Positions 1 through 11,590 are shown, counted from the first letter of the stretch. The stretch: 64,000 nucleotides of DNA from Macrocystis pyrifera (GCA_031763025.1 JASSKH010000002.1:13571468-13635467); one strand, 5' to 3'. Notes: generated from the sequence alone by a model not told the origin. Numbers and translations: made by a program.

Positions 1-1115
1 TCGACCGCGAGTTGCTGCGGGAGGTAACCACACGCTCTGGCGTACGACCAATATGATAACAAACATCCGCAATTTCCACGAAGGCATATGCGGGCTTGCG
101 TGCGTACCGATGACGGCGAGCGCTCGGAATGATGTCACGCAGGGGCTGCGGCAAGGCTGCGTGCTATTACCGTTACTGTTCAACATGTTCTTCGCTGCTA
201 CGTTACACGTCATGCTGGTACGCTTCAAAGACGAAGCCATCCTAAGGGATTTCGATCATTTCAACGATATTGGAGTAGTCGCAACAGCAAAGCAGGAGCC
301 GTTGCCATGCGTGCGAAGAGCTGTATGGGACATGCTGTACGCCGATGATAAGAATGTTCTCGAAGTCGGCTGAAGGACTCGCTGAAACGATGGCAGTCAC
401 CGTGACTGTCTTCGAAGCAGCAGGCCTCACGGTAGCGGAAAAGAAGACAGACGATGCTTCTGAGGAACCCGAACTAGACAACCCTCGCCCCACAGCTCGT
501 CATCGAAGCAGCAGGCCATAGGTATGAACAGAAGGCCCGGTTCTCCACGAAACGTTGATCACTCGCGCGAAATCGATCGACGGATCCGTCTCATGTGGGC
601 ATGCCTCAAACGGTTCGGCCCGGAGTTGTATGATAGGACGACCGCCCTGCTTAGTCTGAAAGTCCGTATGCTGACGACCGAGAGCGGACCACTTCGCCAA
701 GCTCCGAACGGCTCACCACCAAGTCCGCTTACAAGTCATTGGCGTCCAGCGCCGACTTCGTACCGACCACACCACCCTCTCTCTTACGCGAAGGCCCTCA
801 ACATGACACGTTGCGAGAGCATTGAAACAATGATCGGTATACGGCGTTTAGTTCGCGGGGGGCGTGGCGTGGCAAACCAAGGGGCGATCGCCCAGTCGAG
901 TAATGTTCGGGATGATGGCTGGTGGTGAGAACCCGAGACCTGGAGGACAGTTCAAGACTGGCAAAGATGCATAGTCATATACCTTAAGGAGCTCCGAGCC
1001 ACCGAAGGGTCAACGGAACACCCCATCTTGGTGTTTGGATTTGAGACCGCGCTGAGGCCCACTGCAGCAAAAAAAACAAGTAGTACCGGGGGGTCCAGAG
1101 CCACGAGGGTGAGGC
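1..1115 (+). pseudogene. Decayed LINE (non-LTR retrotransposon) reverse transcriptase, 3' part
   Basis: A reverse transcriptase of a non-LTR retrotransposon would copy element RNA at the insertion site. The piece starts with a DRELLREV-like stretch (bases 3-50), then shifts frame and continues at 53-373 with a QG(LR)QGC palm motif and the catalytic LYADD box at about 338-352. After YADD the frame shifts again (FSKSAEGLAETM, then VFEAAGLTVAEKK to about 450). A downstream stretch (RRIRLMWACLKRFGPELYD, about 558-640) is followed by further shifts near 690, 780 and 860, and the C-terminal region runs to about 1,110. At least five frame breaks and several stops show it is dead. The N-terminal endonuclease and finger regions lie outside the window. 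The motifs are seen directly. The family call (LINE-type, as found in many algal and protist genomes) is established knowledge; the organism link is inference. Confidence 0.85.
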
Positions 1116-1534
1116 AAACCTGAGTAGGCAGCACCGGGCATCCGTTGTGGGTGGTGCCCAAGGGAATGGGGGGAGGGGCGGCATCAAGAGGAGTGGAAGG
1201 AAACCCAACCAAAGGAATGCGAGGAGGGGGGGCAACAGGAGATGCAGAAGGGAAACCGCATTGGACGAAGGCAGGTCAGCAGCCGGCAGCCAGGGTAGCA
1301 AGGCAACGGGCTCACTAGTAGGTGCAACATATCTCAGCTACTCATATCGCCAACTGTTGCAGCTGGTTCGAACGTGATTTCTATTGCTTTTTATTTTTAT
1401 TTTCGAGCTTTGATCTTCCGTGAGTTTCCTTTTTTCTTCTCACTATACGTTTTACTTTTTGTCCTTATGGAACAAGTCTTGTTTCGTGGGTGGATCACGA
1501 GCCTGCTTTGTTTCGTATTGCCAATTGCATCCTC
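1116..1534. other. No gene seen; low-complexity purine-rich flank
   Basis: A G/A-rich stretch (about 1,150-1,300) precedes a T-rich one (1,380-1,480). The short open frames are of biased composition and I recognise nothing in them. Confidence 0.4.
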
Positions 1535-1735
1535 TGCGGGGGTGGGTTACGGTAGACAAAAGCAGGAAGGAGACTGCAGACAGGGTAGCAAGGTACCAGA
1601 CCGACTATTAATAGTAGGTAGAACCTGTCTATGCTACTCGCACCACAAACGGCTGCTGCCTGGAAAGTACTTTTTTTCGTTGGGCCTCGGTTTGACTGTT
1701 ATTTCCTTTCGTTCTTAGTATTACTTTGTTGATAT
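1535..1735 (+). repeat. Dispersed repeat H, copy 1
   Basis: The block with GACAGGGTAGCAAGGTACCAG, a tract ending in CACAAACGGCTGCTGCC and a T-rich tail with TTCTTAGTATTACTTTGTTGA recurs, diverged, at 26,390-26,660. It has no coding signature. Confidence 0.55.
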
Positions 1736-1739
1736 GTTG

Positions 1740-2065
1740 TGGTATTGTTTCTTTTGCTTGTTCTGGATTGTCTGCCACATCTCCTACGAGGGGGCACGAC
1801 ACGTGTTTTCCTTTCTTTCCTTTCGATTTGTGTTTCTTTTGTTTCTTTCGATTTTTCTCGCTTTCGTAGAAAATGTACGTCGTTCCTGTCGTGTCCAGCC
1901 CGATGACATGGCATTGCATTGTCTCTCTACTTAGTGCATAACCATGCAGTATCTGTGTCGTATTTTTGTGATCACAGAGGTTGCATCTCTCTAGGATTGA
2001 AGAATCGGCACGGACATTGGATGTGCTGGATGTCGACGGATAGAAAGAACGGTTTACTGTGGAGA
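1740..2065 (+). repeat. Dispersed repeat G, long copy 1
   Basis: This shares a T-rich stretch, an ATGACATGGCATTGCATTG block and the core GGATTGAAGAATCGGCACGG...GTGCTGGATGTCGACGG with 30,915-31,190. The core alone is found at 25,385-25,470 and partly at 19,400-19,448. The apparently conserved protein frame on the minus strand across copies is explained by DNA-level homology. Confidence 0.7.
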
Positions 2066-2689
2066 GCACACAGAACAGAGTTGGGAGCTTTACCGCTGAC
2101 GCAAAATAACGTGCATCCCGGGAGGGAGGATAGTGTTCCATCGCCGGAAAAAAGCCCTTTCGTACAATTGAAACCCAAAAAAGGGGCCACGAAAAACCAC
2201 GGGAGGGAAACGCCCCCGAAAAACTTGGGAACCCCCCATCGCGCCCCCCCCGCCGAAATCCCGTGGATCAAGCAACGCGCAGACGGTAGACGGGAGGGCG
2301 CCTTTCGATACGTTAGCGGCGGCGCCTTTTCTTTCGCGGGGACCGAGGGGTATTGCTTGGGGCGGGCGTGGCATCGCCGTGCGGCCTCAGGAGGTCGGGT
2401 GGCGTCCGGAAGAGCCAGTGTCTCACGGCGCATACTAAAACAGAGATTGTTTTGAGGATCCTAACGACGTCACACTATCACCACGTACACGTATTAAAAC
2501 AACTAACGGTACTTTACGAAACGACACAGCGTGCTAAACCGCTGCTCTCGGCCATTGCCTGACCACCCTCACGGTGGCCCGCCCACATCAATATCCCTAA
2601 CCGTGGAATCACTTACGTCATTTTATCCCACCGACCGCGAAACGTACGGTGCCTTCGAATGAGCACTTGCTATATACTGTAGTACATAC
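2066..2689. other. No gene seen
   Basis: Mostly single-copy within the window. It includes a C/G-rich stretch (2,140-2,440) with homopolymer runs of A, G and C. No domain or splice pattern is recognised. Confidence 0.35.
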
Positions 2690-2925
2690 AAGGTGCTTCG
2701 CGTAGCGGGCGGTTTTGCCTGCTGCGCTTACTCACAAGGAAGACAAATAATGGAGCGGAACAGATGGTCCGAACTTTTGGGTGCAAACAGGTGACTTGCA
2801 AATGACAAGAGCTCCATACTCCAGGAAAACAACCCGGACGCCGCATGCATGTACATATTATACGTACATGCACTACTTTATTTAATACGCACGAAAGAAA
2901 AAGCACAGCAAGCACGGCACAGCAC
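2690..2925 (-). repeat. Q-family element, short diverged copy (Q0)
   Basis: It starts with CAAGGTGCTTCGCG (the reverse complement of the Q 3' end) and aligns with 41,403-41,770 through the AAGGAA..CAAATTATG, CTTGCAAATGACAAGAG, CAGGAAAACA..CGGACGCC and ACGAAAGA(A/T)AAAGCACAG blocks. It ends in the middle of the long copy. In element orientation it is therefore 5'-shortened while keeping the 3' end, followed by TA (CTTG|TATG). Confidence 0.6.
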
Positions 2926-3577
2926 CGCACTGCGCTGCACTGCGCTGTTGCGTGAGATGAGCCGACTGAGTTGGGGTGCCTTTTGTGTGGTTTTATGTGA
3001 TACTCCGTATTATAGTTCGTATGCTACCTGGGATGTACGAAGGCTAGCGTTGCGCTGCTGGGCAGAGTTGAGCTAAGCTGGGTGTTATTTGTGACTTGTG
3101 CATATTTTGTTACACTGTGTTGTAGTACGTAAACACCTGGCACTGGTATATAATACTTCGTACTTCGTGTGATACCAGGTATCTCGAAGTTAGTGTGGTA
3201 AGGACCATCTCCCTCAGCTTCGACTGTTTTTCGATCAAGATTGGAGTTCCGAAAACACTTCTTAGTTTGTTCCTTAATTTTGTATTCCGGGTTTGTCTTG
3301 AATTTTGTGTAGGAGCGGCTACGAGCTGGTTCAAGTTAAACGACGGAAACAATCTCCCAAACAAATGCCGGCAGCATCTGCACGGAATAGGGTGACATAG
3401 CCGGCCTTTTAGTTGAGGTTCAGGGCTGGTGCTAGCGGCGAAAATACGTCCCGACCAACCGCGAGCCTTAAACAAAGCTACGTAAAAACACCTACGCGTT
3501 TCCGTAGACATAAACGATTAACTTTTATTTTTTTTCCGGGCGGTCCGGTTTCAAGTACTATACGCCATGTCTGTATT
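2926..3577. other. No gene seen
   Basis: The sequence contains a TACCAGGTA palindrome near 3,172 and GC(T/A)-rich runs near 2,920-2,950. Short open frames only. Confidence 0.3.
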
Positions 3578-5065
3578 GTAGAGCAGGGCAAGCGTTGCCC
3601 TGCTGTTCCCTCGGTAATACCATTTAATACAAGGTTGGACGGAGGTATGGAAATTTCAGGGCTTGGTCGGGCTTAGAAAAGCGGCCTAAAAGCAGGAACG
3701 ATACCTTCGCACGGACGTCAGCCAGAAACAATAACATGTGCCTTTGGGGTAGGAGTGAAAAAAAGCAGCAGCGATACAATAACACTACACTGCAGAGGTC
3801 AGGTGCCTTTTGGGTAGGAGTGAAAAATCGCAGCAGCGACACGAGAACTACATACTGCAAACAACAAGGTCGGCAGAGTACCAGTGCCCAGTCGTCGGGA
3901 CTCAGTCGTTGACTCGCGAATCCCAGTCATTTTGAATTACCGAGCCCAAGAGTACGTCAAAGCACTGAAACGACGGAGTCCTCGTGAGTCTCGAGGGTAC
4001 GAGGGGGTGCAATGACTGAGTCCTCGCTAGCCTCATGGGTACTTAGATTCGAAACATAAAACCAAAACATAATATTACAGTCGAATCGCGCAGATTGCGA
4101 TGACTTCGACGTATCGTGTACACACCCATACCAAATAAGACGCCGCAGTAAAGTCCAAGATGACAAAAGGCATACAAGGAGAAATTTCGCCGATGATCGC
4201 TACGTACATGCGCCCCGTAAACAAAAGTCTGTAGACAAAATGGATAGTACAAATGCAGCTGCGCAGGACTCGAAGGCCTCGACGGGCCGTGCAACAACCT
4301 AAACCAAAGAAACAAACACAGGCACGACCTCAGCGGTGACGGCTAGCAGGGTGGGTTGACTGTCGTCCTTCGTGGGCCGTTATCGTCGTAATGCAGGTAT
4401 CGAGAAAGTACGTAAAAAGTGCGTATTCGTGCTATGGTCTACTGTAATACAGTTTGTAGTCTAGTACGGCAGCAAGTAGTATAGGTTGTAGGTTTGAGGG
4501 AAACGATCATCGTAATGTACTGTAGGTATCGAGAAAGTACGTAGAAAGCACGTACTCGTACCACATTGTAATGCAGTATCACAGTATAGTACAGTAACAA
4601 GTGCGTTGGTCTTCCACGTAGATTGTTTTCTGCTGGGTACGATTCTCCGCGGTTTCAACGACATGTACACAGGAGAGGTATACCCATCAGTCACAACGAG
4701 CAGGAGGGCAGCCGCAAATCCGTTGCTGCTGATTATTTTGCTCCTGCTACTGCTCCTGGTGCTGCTGGTGGTGCTGCTGCTGCTGTGGTGGTGCTGCTGG
4801 CGCTTCTGTTGCGTTATGTCTGCGTCGGTCTTCATTTCTTTTATTGCATTCCCTGTCTGTGCAACGTGGTCTGTGGGTACAATTTTTGGGCGGGTGAGGT
4901 CTCGGACGGCATGCTATTGCTGCTGCATGAGCTACCAGGGTATGTCTATTTACAGCCGTCCCGCGACACAGATATTTGCGAGGTAGAATTTTGCTTGATT
5001 GAAGATGCGGCCGCTCTTTTTTTGTTCCTTGCGTGATGGCAGCAGGAGATACCAGGCATACAGTT
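3572..5065 (+). repeat. A-family duplication, copy A1
   Basis: Near-identical to 8,823-10,020 over most of its length, for example 3,860-4,360 against 8,890-9,395 with only scattered differences. It opens with a hairpin (GCAGGGCAA/TTGCCCTGC, 3,581-3,602). A1 has about 190 bp after the hairpin that A2 lacks. Inside, a block with GTATCGAGAAAGTACGTA is tandemly repeated (about 4,395 and 4,525). A 90-codon frame is conserved between copies only because the DNA is. Confidence 0.85.
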
Positions 5066-5311
5066 ATTATAGGATTAGGAGATAGAGGTGTTTTATAGCC
5101 GATTTCAGCCAAATACATGTCCGAAAGTCAGTACAAGAAAAAAATAAATGTATTTTTTCAACCAATGACAACGTATCACAAATACACCAGCCATCAACAA
5201 AGTCCACTACGTAGCGGCCAAAATGTCAACAGCCCCAGCGCGAAAAACACCGAATATTTTTTACCAGGCGGCATCCCACTTGCGGCGGGAGAGGTGAATT
5301 GAACTGAATAT

Positions 5312-6085
5312 TTGAAGCGGGAGGTAGAGGGGCGAAAGAGGATGGAGGATGGCGAAGCTGCGCAGGCGACTGCTGACGCTGCTGGTCTCATTATCTGTGC
5401 ATTTCGGATTGGATGCCTCTTGCATGTCCTCCACCTCGCCGTTAGCGCGGGGACGCAGACCGATTTTTTCATGGGCCGTCTCGGAACCGGCTCATGGCAC
5501 GAAAGGCCAAAACAGTACCTCGTTTCTTTGCTCGGCTCTGTCTGGTACAACACGAGCAAGTCAGATGTTTCGAACGCGACATGGTCCCAGTTCAAGACTT
5601 TAATCTTCGCGATATTTGAGGTGGCGTGGTGCGACAAGTTCACCAGGCCTGCTGAAACCCGCTGGATGAATATCTGGGAGGGAGCGGCTATCCTCGACGA
5701 GCGGTGGGATTGCGTCAGTTGGATTTTTTCGCAGTGGACACCGAGTAAGCTTCTCGGGACGCCTTTTCTGAACTATTGGCGTAAGATGTATGTGCACGTC
5801 AAATTTGCTACCGCGCTCTACTGGGCGTACAACTGGATTCGGGGAAAGGGCAGGTAGTTCTTGAAGCACAACGGCATGGTGGAGCGACTTCCTCCCGGGA
5901 TGCGTTTGGCGGAGGCGCCCGATTTCTCTCCCGCGACTTCCTCCCGGAATGCGTTTGGCGGAGGCGCCCGATTTCTCTCTCGAATTTCTGCGGCGTCTCG
6001 AGAGGCTTGGGAGCAAGCCGGAGAAATATTTTCCGGACCTGCTCGATTTCGCGAACGAACACACACCTTGACAAAGACGAGGGGA
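5312..6085 (+). pseudogene. hAT-like transposase fragment (RNase H-like core), broken
   Basis: A 181-codon open stretch (5,312-5,857) has a CLLHVLHLAV segment near its start and KFTRPAETRWMNIWEGAAIL further on. This resembles the central part of hAT-type transposases, where conserved histidine/cysteine and TRW segments surround the RNase H-like catalytic fold that cuts and rejoins DNA. An in-frame TAG at 5,855-5,857 interrupts it, and the same frame then resumes (GMVERLPPGMRLAEAPDFS). A 49-bp tandem duplication (5,885-5,982) shifts the frame. Past it, LEFLRRLERLGSKPEKYF...LLDFANEH (about 5,980-6,060) continues in another frame to a stop. It is a relic and no intact C-terminal dimerisation region is seen. 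The hAT assignment is moderate; another RNase H-fold transposase is possible. Confidence 0.55.
5885..5982 (+). repeat. 49-bp tandem duplication within the hAT-like relic
   Basis: Two units starting at 5,885 and 5,934 carry CGACTTCCTCCCGG...GGAGGCGCCCGATTTCTCTC. Because 49 is not a multiple of three, the duplication itself disrupts the transposase frame. Confidence 0.9.
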
Positions 6086-6929
6086 CCCAGAGCGCATCGA
6101 TTTTTTTGTTTTGCGCCCACCACCACGCAGCGAGATGTTCCTATTATCGTACGACCATCAATCGGCCGTCTGAATCTTGCCTGTGTGCGTGTTAGTGAGT
6201 TATTTCTACACTTGGTGCGGCTCTGCTGCTGCCGGACTATTTGGTATATGTTGGGTATTCGTTGATATTTGTTTATTCATAAGAATACTTGTACGTAGTC
6301 GTAGATTTGGTTTATAAGGGCCAATAACGAAACGATCCTTATTTGACGTGAATGAAGCATTTCGTTTTATACAAGTAAAATATTTTTCAGATGTATATGA
6401 CCCTATTTCTTATATGCCCTCCACCTCCACCGCACGACCGTCGTTGCCTCCTATTTTCGTCCGGATCGTCGCCTCGCATGCATCCGTTCTCTTTTTTTTT
6501 TTCACTCGTTCTCCGTGCATATACATGCAGAGTATCAACAAGGACAGCAGCTGCAGCTTCTTCGCGAAGACCGCGGAGCTATGGAAGAAATGGGTGGATC
6601 AGCATCAGCATCTCCCTCTGAGCATAGTTCGGATAGCGTGTAGTTCGTTTTACCGGGGCAAGTGGGCGGGTGCGAGTGAGGCTTGTGAGCATGCGGTTTG
6701 CGCGGGGTTTTCTGGTTGTGTTGTGGTCTGAGCGATACGCGTGGTCGCCCCAGACTGAGCTCGAAAACGACTTTCGTGTAATTCTCATGGGAGACCCGGC
6801 GCAGGGGAGGTAACCACAACAGAAAAAAAAGAATGGATTACTCTACGCCTGTACTCGAAGCTGAACCAAGGTGAGGGTTTTAGGGCCGAGCTACAGTAGA
6901 GCAGTACGCTGAATCCGCGTTCGGGTAGA
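6086..6929. other. No certain gene; weak coding-like stretch at 6,525-6,660
   Basis: The stretch encoding SFFAKTAELWKKWVDQHQH (about 6,557-6,615) looks protein-like and could belong to the neighbouring transposon relic. The rest shows poly-T and pyrimidine runs and no recognisable domain. Confidence 0.2.
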
Positions 6930-7475
6930 GTGAGATTGCTGATAAAGGTGATGGAGTTAACCCAGCATCAAGTGCCTCGAGCTTTCCTCAGATTTGGGAG
7001 TTTCCACGGCTGTACGAGTGGGCGTGTCGTCTAATTTTTCTTGTGCCGATCCACCAACAACTCGTAGATAGTTTTCTTTCGAAGTACGACACAAGCTCGA
7101 GGAAGCGCGATCCTAAAGAGATGTACTTAGTGCGCACTGGTCAGCACCGCTCTGCCGAGTCTATAGAGATAACGACGATGCATGCAACGAGCAGGGAAAT
7201 TCGCGATGCGGGGAACAAGGGGATCTCGAATGCTAGAGGGTCGCGAGAAAAGTCATAAGCGGCGGCGCCGTGTGCGCGAATTCACCGTAAGCGAGAGCAC
7301 GATACTGCTGCGTTCTTGGCTAAATTTATCGAGCAGGCGGAATAAACGGAGTGGAATATAACGGTAGCTGGGTCCGGCGAAGGGTCATCAGATTCTGAGA
7401 GATCCTCACGTTCCCAGAGCGACGCGGGATCGCACGATGGGTCACGAGCGTTGCGTTTTTTGTTTTTGTAACAAC
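6930..7475 (+). pseudogene. Possible 3' remnant of the hAT-like element
   Basis: A 71-codon frame (7,043-7,258) reads HQQLVDSFLSKYDTSSRKR, then a stretch rich in charged residues. In another frame, HDTAAFLAKFIEQAE and a serine-rich acidic tail (SSDSERSSRSQSD) follow to about 7,470. The composition is more protein-like than in the surrounding DNA, and the position downstream of the 5.3-6.1 kb relic on the same strand suggests one decayed element. No catalytic motif is visible, so function is inferred from context only. Confidence 0.3.
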
Positions 7476-7659
7476 GTGAAAAGAATGAAGAGAAAAAAAT
7501 ATTTAATCCCCTTCATCACCAGAGCAGCGAAACAGAGGCAACCTGCAGCAACGCGATCTCAATGCCACCCTCACACGTGATTTTCCACTCTAGCGATTCC
7601 GAACACACGAAAGTCCCTCCTGCTTTCTTCGAGACCAATTGTCTACGTGCGCTTCTAAA

Positions 7660-7800
7660 TCAGAAAACGGTATACCGTGACAGGAAACGTCATCTAACTT
7701 GGGTTTGGTGTACCCTGATGATCTGGGTTGAAAAAATTGTACAGCAAACTGAAGAAAAACACTGGTGTACCGTTTTTTGGCATTTTGTTCAGTGAGACAG
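7660..7800 (+). repeat. Small TIR-like repeat F, copy 1
   Basis: It begins AAAACGGTATACC and ends GGTGTACCGTTTTTTGG, an imperfect terminal inversion. Its inner part ACGTCATCTAACTTGGGTTTG is shared with 11,512-11,565 and, inverted, with two copies at 59,050-59,365. It is probably a short non-autonomous DNA element. Confidence 0.6.
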
Positions 7801-8822
7801 GAATTTATTTTGCTCCTACAAACCCTAGGGAAAGCTACTAGCTGTAGGGAATATTTTTTTGTGCCAACAACCGAGCGTCTGACCTGTGCATGTTCAATAC
7901 TGTGCAAATTTTAGCGCCAAAAATCGATAATATACTGAAACTACGTACCTGGTATACACAAGGCAACGCGTTATTTTTGCACTTTTACCGCACGAAAGTC
8001 CAAATATCCACGCCGATGAAACTATGCACACATGTTTGTCTACGAGGTGTCTGAGTAGGTCCAGATTCCCAACAATCTAAAAAAACAAAGGCAATACCGA
8101 AAAAATCAAAACCCGTTGGGTGAGGTGTTTCTAAGGGCCCGTATTAACGAAGAAAAAAAACTTTCATAATTGAATAAATATAAATCAAATTGACATGTAC
8201 ACAGATGTTGCTGCCGCTTCTGCTACCTCCGTATGTAACCACCACGGACGCGTTATAGATAGCTCGCTGCGCTCTTGCTGTCGACGCGCGCTTTTGCCAT
8301 CGACGCTGCTGACCGCAGGGAGCGGGATTTTGCAGGGAGATCGTCAAGGCGAGAGCTTGCAAAGAGATTCTTGTTTTCTGATATGAAGGGGGGGGGTGTC
8401 TTTAGACTACGAGTGGCGAGAGAAAAGACAGCATGAAACACATCGACGTCGAAACCCAGACCCCCGGTAGCAAATGTTGCGGCCGTGCCGTACGACTTCA
8501 CCAACCACGCAGTGGCCGTTGCTGTAATCGTCCCTTTATATCGTCAATATTTCCCTCTGAAGTGCAAAGTAACTACAGAGTACTCAAAACGTTCCGCACA
8601 AGCGTTTGAATACCGGTAACAATTATAATCTAGCATGCTTGCCATCGACGTCGCTGACCGCAGGGAGAGGGACAAGCAGGGAGTTCGTCAAGACGAGAGG
8701 TTGCAGCAAGTTTCATAAATCCCAGCATAATTGGCGCACTTGAAATGTTTGAGTGTTGCCGTTCCCAAACTTATCGATTATTTTTCAACGATTTGAAATA
8801 TATATATCTGGATTTCTTATTG
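7801..8822. other. No gene seen; contains a short direct-repeat pair
   Basis: Blocks at about 8,295-8,365 and 8,640-8,712 share GCCATCGACG, GCTGACCGCAGGGAG and TCGTCAAG(G/A)CGAGAG. Otherwise it is AT-rich with poly-A and poly-G runs (8,387-8,396) and no recognisable coding. Confidence 0.4.
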
Positions 8823-10020
8823 TAGAGAAGGGCAAGCATTGCACTGCTGTTCCCTAGGTGTTACCAGCGAAACGACAACTGCATACTGCAAACAATAAGG
8901 TCGGCAGAGTACCAGTGCCCAGTCACCGGGACTCAGTCGTTGACTCGCGAATTCCAGTCATTTTGAAGTACCGAGCCCAAGAGCACGTCAAAGCACTGAA
9001 ACGACAGAGTCCTCGTGAGTCTCGAGGGTACGAGGGGGTGCAATGACTGAGTCCTCGCTGGCCTCATGGGTACTTAGATTCGAAACATAAAACCAAAACA
9101 TAATATTACAGTCGAATCGCGCAGATTGCGATGACTTCGACGTGTCGTGTACACACCCATACCAAATAAGACGCCGCAGTAAAGTCCAAGATGACAAAAG
9201 GCATACAAGGAGAAATTTCGCCGATGATCGCTACGTACATGCGCCCCGTAAACAAAAGTCTGTAGACAAAATGGATAGTACAAATGCAGCTGCGCAGGAC
9301 TCGAAGGCCTCGACGGGCCGTGCAACAACCTAAACCAAAGAAACAAACGCAGGCACGACCTCAGCGGTGACGGCTAGCAGGGTGGGTTGACTGTCGTCCT
9401 TCGTGGGCCGTTATCGTCGTAATGTAGGTATCGGCAGCAAGTAGTCTAGTACGGCAGCAAGTAGTATAGGTTGTAGGTTTGAGGGAAACGATCATCGTAA
9501 TGTACTGTAGGTATCGAGAAAGTACGTAGAAAGCACGTACTCGTACCATAGTGTAAGGCAGTACCACAGTATAGTACAGTAACAAGTGCGTTGGTCTTCC
9601 ATGTAGTTTTTTTTCTGCTGGGTACGACGCCGCGATTTCAACGACATCGTACACAGGAGAGGTACCCATCAGTCACAACGAGCAGGAGGACAGCCGCATA
9701 TCCGTTGCTGCTGCTTCTTCTGCTCCGGCTACTGCTCCTCCTGCTGGTGGTGCTTCTGTTGCCTTCTGTCTGCGTCGGTCTTCATTTCATTTGTTGTATT
9801 TCCTCTGTCTATGCAACTTGGTCTGTGGGTACAAGTTTTGCGCGGTTGAGGTCTCGTACAGCATGCTGTTGCTGCTGCATAGACCATGTCTATTTACAGC
9901 CGTCTCTCGCTACATGTATATTTGCGAGGTAGAATTTACTTGATTGAAGATGCTGCTGCCGCTATTTCTTGTTCCTTGCGTGGGTTTTCAGAAGAACTGA
10001 TGGCAGCAGGAGATACCAGG
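8817..10020 (+). repeat. A-family duplication, copy A2
   Basis: The partner of 3,572-5,065, in the same orientation. The terminal hairpin is degenerate (GAAGGGCAAGCATTGCACTGC). A2 lacks about 190 bp of A1 just inside the hairpin and part of the internal tandem near 9,430. The two copies sit about 5.2 kb apart and bracket the hAT-like relic. Confidence 0.85.
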
Positions 10021-10556
10021 CGTACAGTAGACGCTGACCACACCAGACCCGAACCCTAACCTAACCCGAACGCTATAGAGCGACCTGTGCTTGGATGCAA
10101 AATAGGTACCGCGGGTTGTAGGTATGGAGAAGTCCGTGTCACTGTTGTCTTGTTTCGACCTGTGTACAAGGGTATAGATTATCTGTCGTCCTTTGTTGTT
10201 GTAGGCCGTTATTGTCGTGGGCCGTTTAACTCTTGTCGCAGTCAGTCTTTTTTTTTTCTTCGAACTAATTGGAAATAATTACTTCCCTTTAGCCTCTTCG
10301 TCCTGGGGATTTTTATGAGTGATGGACGACGAAACTCTTCCTTCATGCCGCACATTGTTGGATGGGAAATTGTTGTGGCCTTATTCATTATGGACCCTAC
10401 CAGTATGGACACTACCAGTATGGACACTTAAATGCTGTATTTTTCTACCAGTTGTCTCAACACTACAGTTGACAGCACTACACGTACAACACCGTACACA
10501 AAACTTACATAAACACACGTGCGCGTGCACGTAGAACACCCATTTACACGTACAGC
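10021..10556. other. No gene seen; telomere-like motif and a small tandem
   Basis: CCCGAACCCTAACCTAACCC lies at about 10,047-10,067. A 16-bp tandem (CTACCAGTATGGACAC) lies near 10,397-10,428. No coding pattern. Confidence 0.45.
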
Positions 10557-10586
10557 AGAAGTAGTAGTAGTAGTAGTAGTAGTAGT
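10557..10586. repeat. (AGT)n microsatellite
   Basis: About nine to ten perfect GTA/AGT triplets in a row, directly before the T-rich tandem array. Confidence 0.95.
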
Positions 10587-10599
10587 CACGATGTGTACC

Positions 10600-11437
10600 C
10601 CTAACTTTGCGATTTTTTCATCTTTTTTATCCGCTTTTCGCGATCATCTCGCTTATTAATAGTACTAATTATTTTTCTTTTTTTTTTGAGTTTTGATCGA
10701 TCGATTTTTTGTCGTTTTCGTAATTTTTTCGCATTTTTGCCGTTTTTCCTTGTAGAGTCTCGTCCTGTTTTTGTGATTGTTCGTACGCGAGCTCGCAGTA
10801 CGCACGTTTAGGTCCGGAGTTATAGAAGGGGACGCACGCAAAGCACCGCTTGCATGTTCGTTTGCGAAGACTTCACGATGCTTACCCCATTGTTGCGATT
10901 TTTTCATCGTTTTTATCCGTTTTGCGCGATTATCTCACTCAGTTTTGATTATTTCCCATTGGTTTTTTATTTAATTTTGGTCGATCGATTTTTTTGATTT
11001 TTTTTTTGTCTCTTTTTACGTTTTCGTTTTTTTTGCCGATTCTGGACGTTTTTCCTCGGTTTCATCCGTTTTTGGATATTTTCTCATTCGTTAGGATTTG
11101 TTCAGATATTTAAGCTACGCTTGACTAGGGGTATGAGCTGTAGAAGGGGACGCGCGTAAAGCACCGCTTGCAAGTTCGTTTCCGAAGAATATACGATGTT
11201 TACCCTATTTTGCGATTTTTTTCATCGTTTTTATCCATCTTCCGCGAATATCTCGCTCAGTTTTGATTAATTTCATTTTGGTCGATCAATTTTTTCGATG
11301 ATCTGGGGTACTTTTTTCAGTTATCGTTTTTTGCCGATTCTTGACGTTTTCCCTCCGTTTCGTCCGTTTTAGGTATTTTTCTCATTCGTGAGGTATTTCT
11401 GCGGAAATATAAGCTGGCTGCGCTCGACTATTCGTAT
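10600..11437 (+). repeat. T-rich tandem repeat, about 290-320 bp unit, nearly three copies
   Basis: Units begin near 10,607, 10,893 and 11,210 with TTGCGATTTTTTCATC. They contain a GGTCGATCGATTTTTT-type stretch and end with GGGGACGC(A/G)CG(C/T)AAAGCACCGCTTGCA and a C..ACGATG.TTACCC block. The third copy is incomplete. No frame is maintained, so this is a diverged minisatellite. Confidence 0.8.
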
Positions 11438-11504
11438 GAATACGAGAAAGCGCTTGTATTCATGAACGCGGTTTTGTTCGTAATGATAAGCTACCACAGA
11501 CATT

Positions 11505-11590
11505 TGACATTTTACCAAAAAAAGGTATACCATGACAGAAAACGTCATATAACTTGGGTTCGGTGTGTGTTCTTCACATTTAATCGTCCT
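11505..11590 (+). repeat. Repeat F, copy 2 (partial)
   Basis: AAAAAAAGGTATACCATGACAGAAAACGTCAT...AACTTGGGTTCGGTGTG aligns with the left half of the 7,660 copy. The right terminus is lost. Confidence 0.5.

Noticed and set aside
1629..2141. A minus-strand protein conserved with 30,761-31,318
   Set aside because: The shared part is exactly repeat G; the frames are broken by length differences and are low in complexity (Lys/Glu-rich from T-rich DNA).
4043..4315. A 90-codon minus-strand frame conserved almost perfectly with 9,074-9,346
   Set aside because: The whole DNA block (A1/A2) is duplicated at the nucleotide level, so conservation of one frame says nothing about coding; the composition is not protein-like.
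10047..10067. A true telomere or chromosome end
   Set aside because: Only two or three degenerate CCCTAA-type words within ordinary sequence; an interstitial motif at most.
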